Shown: one piece after another, positions 1-5,182 of the stretch | Layout: every line of letters begins with the position of its first letter | Position numbering within the stretch: the first letter of the stretch is position 1 | NCBI GenBank assembly: GCA_005800795.1 | Contig: SYEN01000157.1 | Span: 1-6,823 of the forward strand | Source: Burkholderiales bacterium | GTDB taxonomy: Bacteria; Pseudomonadota; Gammaproteobacteria; Burkholderiales; SG8-41 | Length of the DNA: 6,823 nucleotides | Direction: 5' to 3' | The notes under the pieces: generated by a model | Seen by the model: only the letters and a program-made list of their open reading frames with translations | Databases searched by the model: none | What the model was told of the DNA's origin: nothing | Translations under genes and position numbers: made by a program

Positions 1-318
1 CCAGTTGGCGAAGCCCACGAAAGCCGGCATGATCGCACCGAACACCATGATGAGTCCGTGATACGTCGTCATCGAGTTGAAGAATTCCGGCTTGACGATT
101 TGCAGGCCTGGCTGGAAGAGTTCCGCGCGGATGATCAGCGCCATCACCCCACCGACCAGGAACATCGAAAAGCTGAACCACAAATACATGGTGCCGATGT
201 CTTTGTGGTTGGTCGAGCCTATCCAGCGCATCGCGCCAGTGGGCTTGTGATCGTGAGCGTGATCGTGTGCGTCGCCATGGCCGTGGCCGTGTGTAGCGTC
301 GTGGGTAGCGGTGCTCAT
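1..318 (-). CDS. coxA: Cytochrome c oxidase subunit I, N-terminal part (cut by window edge)
   Basis: This is the catalytic subunit of an aa3-type haem-copper oxidase in the inner membrane, which reduces oxygen at a haem a3-CuB centre and pumps protons. Only the first 106 residues are present. Residues 29-50 (AMRWIGSTNHKDIGTMYLWF) are the typical subunit I entry. The first membrane helix follows at about 43-64, and TTYHGLIMVFGAIMPAF (84-100) carries His87, the expected axial ligand of low-spin haem a. The start at 318 is supported by GGAG at 324-327, six bases upstream. Before the conserved part lies a polar extension with eight histidines between residues 6 and 24. It sits 75 bp downstream of coxB on the same strand, the usual coxB-coxA order, so co-transcription is likely. 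The family call is secure; CuB ligands and the K and D channels lie outside the window. ctaD is an equivalent symbol. Confidence 0.95.
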   Translation of the reverse strand, partial: MSTATHDATHGHGHGDAHDHAHDHKPTGAMRWIGSTNHKDIGTMYLWFSFSMFLVGGVMALIIRAELFQPGLQIVKPEFFNSMTTYHGLIMVFGAIMPAFVGFANW

Positions 319-334
319 CGTGACTCCGGTTCTC

Positions 335-368
335 AAAAAATATTGTTTAAAATCAATTGCTTATAATG
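335..368 (+). repeat. AT-rich mini-repeat, intergenic copy between coxB and coxA
   Basis: This stretch has about 12% G+C (4 of 33 bases at 335-367) in GC-rich surroundings. Read on the plus strand it runs A6-TATT, then TTTAAAATCAAT, then GCTTATAATG. It shares AAAAATATT (336-344) with the copy in bioF and AAAATCAAT (349-357) with the copy in bioD. Its overall order of words also matches the copy in bioC. The A-rich strand here is opposite to the cox genes, whereas in the bio genes it is the coding strand. It ends just before the coxA Shine-Dalgarno, so it could influence coxA expression. Membership of a repeat family is an inference from these by-eye alignments. Confidence 0.5.
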
Positions 369-393
369 TTCTCTATAACCTTGTGGCTGGCTG

Positions 394-1962
394 TCAGCCT
401 GCGGGCTTGATGTCCACGCGGCGCGCCTGCTTGGCATCGCCACCCGCTTCGACGGTCGCCGGCGGCTTCATGGTGATGCGGTCTTTGGCGACACCGCCGG
501 CCATCAATGCATCGCGCACACCCACCGCACGCTGCTTGGCAAGCTCCATGTTTTGGTTGAGATTGCCCGTCGTATCGGTATAACCGGTCACTTCCACTTT
601 CGCACCTGCATTCGTTTTCAGGAGCGCAATGACGTCGTCCAGCGTCTTCTTGCTGTCGGCATCTGCCGCAGCCTTGCCTGTGTCGAAATACACAGCGGCG
701 GGGAGTACTGCGGTAGCCGCTACCGCTGCTGCAGGCGCTGCGGCTGCGGGTGCGCCGCCACCCCCTCTGGCAGTCTTGATTTCCGCCGGTGTCACCATGT
801 CGCCGGCCTTGTTGCCCCACGCGTTACGCGTGTAAGTTGTCACGGCGGCCAGATCGGCATCGGACAAGTGCTTGAACGGCGACATCGCGGTGCCCGGCTT
901 GCCGTTCAGCACGCGGTCGATTTGGTCGGCTTTTGCGCCAACCACCATTTTCGAGCCGTCGAGCGCCGGGAAAGCAGGCGGCGTACCCTTGCCATTGGGC
1001 TGATGACACGCCACGCAATTGGCGGCGTAGACTTTTTCGCCACGCGCCTTGAGTTCTTCCGCGGTCCAAACTTTGTCGGCCGCATCAGCCACCGCAGCCT
1101 TTTTCATATTGGCTTTTTGGCTGGCGACCCACGCGGTGTAGTCAGCGGCGGATTTCACCTCGACCACGATAGGCATGAAACCGTGATTCTTGCCGCACAG
1201 CTCGGCGCACTGGCCGCGATAGATGCCGGGCTTTTCCGCCTTGAACCACGTGTCACGAATAAAACCGGGGATCGCGTCCTGCTTCACCGCAAGCGCGGGA
1301 ACCCACCACGCGTGGATCACGTCTGCCGCCGTCACCAGCACGCGCACTTTTTTGCCCACAGGCACCACCACGGTGGTGTCGGTTTCCAGCAGATAATTCT
1401 TGTTGGCGTTGCGGGCGGCAATCGCTTCGGGCGTTTTACCCTCGATTTGAGTGAGCGGCGTGGAGAGGCTGCTGTAAAAGCTGATGCCTTCACCTTCACC
1501 TTTAATATAGTCGTAGCCCCATTTCCACTGGTGGCCCGTGGCCTTGATGGTCAGATCGGGATCAGAAGTGTCGCGCAACTGGATCAGCGCGCGGGTGGCA
1601 GGCCACGCCATGGCAATGAGAATAATGCAAGGCACAACCGTCCAGGCCACTTCCACCGAGAAATGTTCGTGGAAATTTGCCGCTTTATGGCCTACCGATT
1701 TGCGATGGGCATAAATGGAATAGAACATGAAGCCGAACACCGCGACGAAAATCACCACGCAAATCCAGGTGATGATCGTGTGCAAATCATAGATAGTCTG
1801 GCCGAGCGCCGTCACCGGCAGCTGTAAGTTGAGTTTATATTCCGCGAACGCGGCGGCCGGCGCCATGAGGAGCAGTAGGCTAAGCGTTGGCAGCATCTTC
1901 AATGCCGTCAGCTTCGCCAACACAGTGGACGCCCTGGAAATTGTTGCCCGCTTGTTACTCAT
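394..1962 (-). CDS. coxB: Cytochrome c oxidase subunit II with fused cytochrome c and OmpA-like domains
   Basis: Subunit II takes electrons from periplasmic cytochrome c through a binuclear CuA centre and passes them to subunit I. The 522-residue product has a signal-like segment (23-40, ending APAAAFA) and membrane helices at about 61-83 and 104-122. A CuA domain (about 135-275) has HQWKWGY (144-150) and ligands His217, Cys252, Glu254, Cys256, His260 and Met263. A cytochrome c domain has CVACH at 316-320, with Met360 as probable sixth ligand. After a Gly/Ala/Pro-rich linker (about 398-418) comes an OmpA-like domain (420-520). Its Asp463 and Arg478 have the 15-residue spacing of the diaminopimelate-binding pair, and NMELAKQRA fits the peptidoglycan-binding motif. 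Plain subunit II is about 250-300 residues and a CuA-cytochrome c fusion about 380-400, so the C-terminus is an addition. The start at 1962 is chosen for the GGGGGAAG just upstream; Met23 is an alternative. Confidence 0.96.
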   Translation of the reverse strand: MSNKRATISRASTVLAKLTALKMLPTLSLLLLMAPAAAFAEYKLNLQLPVTALGQTIYDLHTIITWICVVIFVAVFGFMFYSIYAHRKSVGHKAANFHEHFSVEVAWTVVPCIILIAMAWPATRALIQLRDTSDPDLTIKATGHQWKWGYDYIKGEGEGISFYSSLSTPLTQIEGKTPEAIAARNANKNYLLETDTTVVVPVGKKVRVLVTAADVIHAWWVPALAVKQDAIPGFIRDTWFKAEKPGIYRGQCAELCGKNHGFMPIVVEVKSAADYTAWVASQKANMKKAAVADAADKVWTAEELKARGEKVYAANCVACHQPNGKGTPPAFPALDGSKMVVGAKADQIDRVLNGKPGTAMSPFKHLSDADLAAVTTYTRNAWGNKAGDMVTPAEIKTARGGGGAPAAAAPAAAVAATAVLPAAVYFDTGKAAADADSKKTLDDVIALLKTNAGAKVEVTGYTDTTGNLNQNMELAKQRAVGVRDALMAGGVAKDRITMKPPATVEAGGDAKQARRVDIKPAG

Positions 1963-1963
1963 T

Positions 1964-1971
1964 CTTCCCCC
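1964..1971 (-). promoter_or_regulatory. Shine-Dalgarno of coxB
   Basis: On the minus strand GGGGGAAG ends one base before the ATG at 1962. The purine core lies at usable though slightly short spacing. It favours this start over the internal Met23 codon next to the hydrophobic signal segment, and it is the best ribosome binding site in the window apart from GGAG before coxA. Confidence 0.6.
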
Positions 1972-1994
1972 GGATAGTTACTACCGCTCAACCC

Positions 1995-2024
1995 GCGTAG
2001 AGCACACTGCCGACCGTGCTACGC
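1995..2024. promoter_or_regulatory. Imperfect inverted repeat upstream of coxB
   Basis: GCGTAG (1995-2000) plus CAC (2003-2005), split by two unpaired bases, is complementary to GTGCTACGC (2016-2024) across a 10-base loop. That gives nine pairs with a two-base bulge. It lies 33 bases before the coxB start, in the 140-bp gap after the DUF2244 gene. No U-run follows on the coxB strand, so it does not look like an intrinsic terminator. An operator or a 5' leader hairpin is possible. No convincing -35/-10 pair was found in this gap. Confidence 0.35.
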
Positions 2025-2102
2025 CTGTGACTTGCCTGTTACCTGACTCTGTTCAACCGCTTTTAGCTGCACTAAACCACACTTGGCCATCCTCACCCAC
2101 CC

Positions 2103-2576
2103 TCAACCGCCGCGCAGTCTGGCTCGCAATTCCCGCGCCAGCCTTTGCCGGCCGTCGCCATCAAGATAGCGGCCCACTTCCACTTCCCTGCCTTGCGAAC
2201 GCAGCGCCAGCCGGGTATGCCAGCCGCGCTGCTCCACCACCAACCGCGCCCACGCGCGGTTAAATTCATGGCGCTGCGTTTGCTGCCCTTCGCACACCAC
2301 CAGCGCCACCGCGTTGCCGCTGATCGTCAGCAACTCTGAATCCCTTGCGTGACGCGTGATCCAGCCGTAGGTCAGATACAGCGCGACCGCTTCCAGCCCG
2401 GCGAACGGCAAAATCAGCCATGCGCCCAACATCGCAAACGCACCTGCAATCATCAGGGAAATCACCGCCAGCGAGGAAAACACGATGGCCACCATGACAC
2501 ATTCGTGTGTACCGGCGGATTCGCTGCAATTGCCGGAGTTACCGGGATTGCCGGAAACTCCCATCAGCGAATTCAT
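2103..2576 (-). CDS. DUF2244 family small membrane protein
   Basis: This 157-residue protein resembles the DUF2244 family, whose biochemical role is unknown to me and which I recall as a frequent neighbour of cytochrome oxidase genes. Two membrane helices are visible at about 27-50 and 53-73, joined by GAWLILPFAGLE, the family's most recognisable stretch. A soluble C-terminal part follows with HEFNR (103-107) and SQGREVEVGRYL (127-138). The N-terminus has a low-complexity stretch GNPGNSGNC (9-17) made by three near-identical 9-bp units. The frame stays open to an ATG at 2714 (203 residues), but the extra codons look non-coding in composition and the predicted promoter would start transcription near that ATG. 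I therefore prefer 2576; 2564 and 2681 are alternatives and none has a strong Shine-Dalgarno. It lies between bioD and coxB, and its function is probably tied to the oxidase (inference). Confidence 0.75.
   Translation of the reverse strand: MNSLMGVSGNPGNSGNCSESAGTHECVMVAIVFSSLAVISLMIAGAFAMLGAWLILPFAGLEAVALYLTYGWITRHARDSELLTISGNAVALVVCEGQQTQRHEFNRAWARLVVEQRGWHTRLALRSQGREVEVGRYLDGDGRQRLARELRARLRGG
2526..2552 (-). repeat. Three tandem 9-bp units inside the DUF2244 gene
   Basis: On the coding strand the units are GGCAATCCC, GGTAACTCC and GGCAATTGC. They encode Gly-Asn-Pro, Gly-Asn-Ser and Gly-Asn-Cys. Because the unit is a multiple of three, copy number could change without a frameshift. The stretch lies just before the first membrane helix. 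Confidence 0.6.
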
Positions 2577-2816
2577 CCTGCGCGTGTGTAACGCGAATTC
2601 CCCAAGCTGACCGTTTGCACCCTCGAATAAAGTGCTGTTGAAACCCTCATTGAAACCAGTGAAACGATAGCAGGATTCCATCGGACGTTGGCCACAAGCC
2701 CCTCTGATAAGCATGATGAATTTAACACAGCGAGGGGTATCGAGGCAACCTTGTAAGCCCTTGAATTCGTGTGATTACTCGTTGATGCATTGCATTGACA
2801 GGCGAGGTTTTTCACG
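2577..2816. other. Spacer between bioD and the DUF2244 gene (promoter plus probable 5' leader)
   Basis: This 240-bp stretch follows the bioD stop. I see no hairpin with a U-run, so no intrinsic terminator ends the bio operon here. It contains the promoter candidate at 2720-2748. Downstream of it lies probable leader RNA that can be read in frame with DUF2244 but has codon composition unlike the neighbouring genes. An 8-bp direct repeat GGTTTCAA occurs twice within the leader. I do not recognise a known riboswitch. Confidence 0.5.
2720..2748 (-). promoter_or_regulatory. Candidate sigma-70 promoter for the DUF2244-cox genes
   Basis: On the minus strand TTGCCT (2743-2748, 4 of 6 to the -35 consensus) and TTAAAT (2720-2725, 4 of 6 to the -10 consensus) are separated by exactly 17 bp. 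The start of transcription would fall near 2713. It lies just after bioD, a sensible position to launch DUF2244 and perhaps coxB-coxA independently of the biotin genes. Each box is only moderate. Confidence 0.4.
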
Positions 2817-3539
2817 TTACGCACGACGTTCGGACAACATCGAATCCACCAGCGGCTCAAACTGCTGGGCCGCTGCAGCCGCATTGGGCGCCGGGCCAAA
2901 TGCGATGCGCGCGAGCATCGGCGCACCGAGTCTGCTTTGCAACGCGGCTACATTTTCATCCGCACACGGCATATCCGCATCGACGTGATTCGCCACCCAG
3001 CCCGCGAGCCGCAATCCTCGCGCTCGGATTGCCTCCGCCGTGAGCAGCGCGTGATTCAGACAACCCAACCGCATGCCCACCACCAGTACCACCGGCACCG
3101 CCAGCATCTGCGCAAAGTCGGCGCTGGTTTCGGCTTCATTAAGCGGCACACAAAAGCCACCAGCGCCTTCAACAATCACGATGTGAGCAAGTGCTGACAA
3201 ACATGCAAACGATTCAATTAACTTATTGATTTTTATGGTATTTTTATTTATTTCGGCGGCGATATGTGGCGCAATGGGTTGCTCGAAACAGTACGGATTC
3301 ACCGCCTCGCGCGGCGCCTTCACATTGCTCGCCGCGACAAGTTGCTCCACATCTTCATTTACCCAAGCACCAGTGATCAACGCTGCGCCAGCCGCCACGG
3401 GCTTCATGCCAATGACACGCAAACCGCGCGCCGCGAACGCATGCAGCAGCGCACACGCCACCAGCGATTTGCCTACGCCAGTGTCGGTACCCGTCACGAA
3501 CAGGCCGTGCCGGGGGCTGGTTGAAGGGTGAAGGGGCAT
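2817..3539 (-). CDS. bioD: Dethiobiotin synthetase
   Basis: BioD is a cytoplasmic ATP-dependent enzyme that closes the ureido ring of 7,8-diaminopelargonic acid with CO2 to give dethiobiotin, the penultimate biotin step. The 240-residue product has the P-loop GTDTGVGKS (17-25), MKPVAAG (45-51) with the substrate-contacting lysine, EGAGGF (124-129), RLGCLNH (157-163) and VANH (182-185). Length is normal for the family. The ATG at 3539 lies one base after the bioC stop with no clear Shine-Dalgarno, so translation is probably coupled to bioC. Residues 96-109 (EINKNTIKINKLIE) come from an extremely AT-rich tract, unlike the GC-rich rest of the gene. In remembered homologues this is a variable helix between PHIAA and the EGAGG strand, and its length here looks normal. 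The gene should therefore be functional. It is the last gene of the biotin cluster. Confidence 0.96.
   Translation of the reverse strand: MPLHPSTSPRHGLFVTGTDTGVGKSLVACALLHAFAARGLRVIGMKPVAAGAALITGAWVNEDVEQLVAASNVKAPREAVNPYCFEQPIAPHIAAEINKNTIKINKLIESFACLSALAHIVIVEGAGGFCVPLNEAETSADFAQMLAVPVVLVVGMRLGCLNHALLTAEAIRARGLRLAGWVANHVDADMPCADENVAALQSRLGAPMLARIAFGPAPNAAAAAQQFEPLVDSMLSERRA
3213..3254 (-). repeat. AT-rich mini-repeat copy inside bioD
   Basis: These 42 bases contain 6 G or C. The coding strand reads AAATAAAAATACC, then ATAAAAATCAATAAG, then TTAATTGAA, giving EINKNTIKINKLIE. It shares AAAATCAAT with the intergenic copy at 349-357. Its peptide resembles the bioF copy (KNTIKIN against KNIIQLN). 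This is the most diverged of the four copies at DNA level. The reading frame is undisturbed. Confidence 0.45.
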
Positions 3540-3540
3540 G

Positions 3541-4434
3541 TCAGCCGGGCTTGATCTCGATGATTTTCTTGCCGCTCGCCGTCACGCGCGGCAACGGCTT
3601 CCAAGCGTGGCCATAGACCACCTCGAACGTTGCGGGCAATTTAGCGTCGCGCCGAAGCGGTTCGTACGCCGCCGTCACCGCCGCCAGCCGCGCGCGGCTG
3701 GTCAGACCTGTCGGCCGCGCGTGCGTGGCGTTATGTGCGCCGATGGCTTTTAAATCGCGCATCAGCGTTCGCACGTCGCTGTAGGTGAGCGTGAACGGCT
3801 CCATGTCCATTACCGGATCGGCGTAGCGGCACTGGACCAGCAGGTCGCCGATGTCGTGCAAATCCACAAAGCGGCTGACGTGGGTGTGGTTATCGACCTC
3901 AGAAAATGCGGCGCGCAATTCCTTCAGCGTATCCGGCCCGAAGGTGCTGAACATCAGCAGCCCGCCGGGTTTGAGCACACGATGAAATTCCGCAAACGCG
4001 CGCAGCGGATCGTTCATCCACTGCAATGCCAGATTAGACCAGATCAGATCGATGCTGCCATTCGCCAGCGGCAAATTTTCGATATCCCCGCAAACTTCAT
4101 TAAGTATTTGTTTTAAAATACTTTTTTTCCACCAAGGCTGTGCGGCATGCTTGCGGCCTTGCTGGAGCATGCCCGGCGCCAGATCGAGCGCGATCACCCG
4201 CGCCTTCGGGTAGCGCGCGCGCAGCGCCGGCAACGCATTACCGGTGCCGCTGCCCGCGTCGAGCACCAGCGCCGGCTGATGTTTGATGAGATCGAGCCGC
4301 TCCTGCATGCGGCGGCACACCTCGTGCTGTAACACGGCGGCGGCATCGTAGGTCGCTGCAGCGCGCTCGAAGGCACGGCGCACTTGCGCCTTGTCAAACT
4401 GCTCCACGGCTTCAGGCGCGGGCGGCGGATTCAT
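3541..4434 (-). CDS. bioC: Malonyl-ACP O-methyltransferase
   Basis: BioC methylates the free carboxyl of malonyl-ACP with S-adenosylmethionine, which lets fatty-acid synthesis extend it to pimeloyl-ACP methyl ester. The 297-residue product has the SAM-binding motif LDAGSGTGN (58-66), ALDLAPGML (82-90), GDIENLPLA (116-124) and SNLALQW (133-139), followed by HRVLKPGG (151-158). This is the standard BioC series. It is longer than the E. coli enzyme (251 residues) but similar to what I recall for betaproteobacteria. The ATG at 4434 is chosen because FDKAQVRRAFERAAATYD follows at once, the conserved N-terminus. The frame is open upstream to 4515, but that part overlaps bioH. The start overlaps the bioH end by 23 bp, implying coupling. 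Residues 103-113 (KKSILKQILNE) come from an AT-rich tract containing a 7-A run and a short hairpin. Confidence 0.95.
   Translation of the reverse strand: MNPPPAPEAVEQFDKAQVRRAFERAAATYDAAAVLQHEVCRRMQERLDLIKHQPALVLDAGSGTGNALPALRARYPKARVIALDLAPGMLQQGRKHAAQPWWKKSILKQILNEVCGDIENLPLANGSIDLIWSNLALQWMNDPLRAFAEFHRVLKPGGLLMFSTFGPDTLKELRAAFSEVDNHTHVSRFVDLHDIGDLLVQCRYADPVMDMEPFTLTYSDVRTLMRDLKAIGAHNATHARPTGLTSRARLAAVTAAYEPLRRDAKLPATFEVVYGHAWKPLPRVTASGKKIIEIKPG
4096..4129 (-). repeat. AT-rich mini-repeat copy inside bioC
   Basis: The 33 bases at 4096-4128 contain 4 G or C. On the coding strand the copy runs A7-GTATT, then TTAAAACAAATACTTAATG. The 21 bases at 4096-4116 match 5428-5448 in bioF at 19 positions, in the same codon phase, giving LKQILNE against LNQILKE. 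Inside it AAGTATTT (4102-4109) and AAATACTT (4116-4123) form a perfect 8-bp inverted repeat around a 6-base loop. On the plus strand this dyad is followed by T residues to 4128. Confidence 0.55.
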
Positions 4435-5182
4435 GGAAGAACTCGGTAAGCATCGCCGCGCAGGCATCTGCACGGCACAAAAAAGGCGCATGGCCCGCAC
4501 CAGGGATTTTTTCAAAACGTGCGTTGGGCAATAACCGGCTCAGCGCTTCGCCCGCCGCGCACGGCGTCACCGCGTCGGCCTCGCCGTGCATCACCAGCGC
4601 GGGTTGCAGAACACCGCCGAGGCCGTCGCGCAAATCGGTGGTGCGCAAAATGTCCAACCCGGCTTCGAGTACCGCCGGCACGGGCGCTGCATGGGTGAAC
4701 AACGCGGTGCGCAACTGATGCGCCACACGCACCGCATTCGCGTCGCCCTGCGCCTGCAACGCCACAAAGCGCCGCAACAATGTGGCGCTATCGCGCTTGA
4801 GTTGCGCGGTGAATTGCCGCATCAGCGCGGGCGTCGCCCCGTACAGCCAGCCTTCGCGCTGCACAAAGCACGGCGTGGCGGCCACAAGCGCAAGCCGCGA
4901 CACCTGCGCCGGCGCGCGCCGCGCCCACGCCAGCGCCACTTGCGCGCCCAGCGACCAGCCGAGCACATGACAGTGGTTCGCCGCCGACTGGCCCAACGAC
5001 GCGGCCAGCTGGGCCGCCATACGATCCGGCGTGTAAGGCTCGCACGCAGGCACGCCGCCATAGCCCGGCAATGGCAGCGCCGTGACGCGAAATTTTTTCT
5101 CCAGCGCGCGTGTGAGGCTGCGAAACACATCGGTGTGGCTCGCCCAGCCGTGTAGCAAAACCAGTTGCGGCTTGGCGTTCAT
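4412..5182 (-). CDS. bioH: Pimeloyl-ACP methyl ester carboxylesterase
   Basis: BioH is an alpha/beta hydrolase that removes the methyl group from pimeloyl-ACP methyl ester, ending the BioC-initiated chain and yielding pimeloyl-ACP for BioF. The product is 256 residues, the same length as E. coli BioH. LVLLHGWASH (7-16) forms the oxyanion-hole loop, and the nucleophile Ser77 lies in GWSLG (75-79). Asp203 in HGEADAVTP and His231 in GAGHAPF complete the triad. The ATG at 5182 shares ATGA with the bioF stop. The frame is open further upstream to 5416, but that part lies in bioF and resembles nothing. Ending 23 bp inside bioC, it is embedded in the operon rather than standing alone as in E. coli. 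No strong Shine-Dalgarno is visible, so reinitiation from bioF is likely. Confidence 0.94.
   Translation of the reverse strand: MNAKPQLVLLHGWASHTDVFRSLTRALEKKFRVTALPLPGYGGVPACEPYTPDRMAAQLAASLGQSAANHCHVLGWSLGAQVALAWARRAPAQVSRLALVAATPCFVQREGWLYGATPALMRQFTAQLKRDSATLLRRFVALQAQGDANAVRVAHQLRTALFTHAAPVPAVLEAGLDILRTTDLRDGLGGVLQPALVMHGEADAVTPCAAGEALSRLLPNARFEKIPGAGHAPFLCRADACAAMLTEFFHESAARA

Noticed and set aside
396..410. Possible terminator hairpin at the coxB end (GGCTG and CAGCC around one base)
   Set aside because: The arms leave no room for a loop, so only three or four pairs could form, and no U-run follows directly.
553..1827. Long plus-strand open frame (424 codons) antisense to coxB
   Set aside because: It mirrors coxB codons, has Arg/His-rich composition typical of an antisense shadow, and has no recognisable domain. 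The minus-strand frame has all CuA and haem motifs.
1820..1842. AT-leaning stretch near the coxB N-terminus as a fifth repeat copy
   Set aside because: It encodes the start of the mature domain (EYKLNLQL), is short, and lacks the TTAAA/ACTTAA word order.
4121..4130. A7 run in bioC as a programmed frameshift site
   Set aside because: The codon phase is TGG AAA AAA AGT, which does not give a proper X XXY YYZ heptamer, and the intact frame already encodes full BioC. Low-level transcriptional slippage remains possible.
4435..4515. N-terminal extension of bioC to a start at 4515
   Set aside because: It lies inside the bioH coding end, and family homology begins shortly after the ATG at 4434.
4586..5155. 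Plus-strand open frame antisense to bioH
   Set aside because: Arg/Gln-rich shadow of a GC-rich gene. BioH on the other strand has a full catalytic triad.
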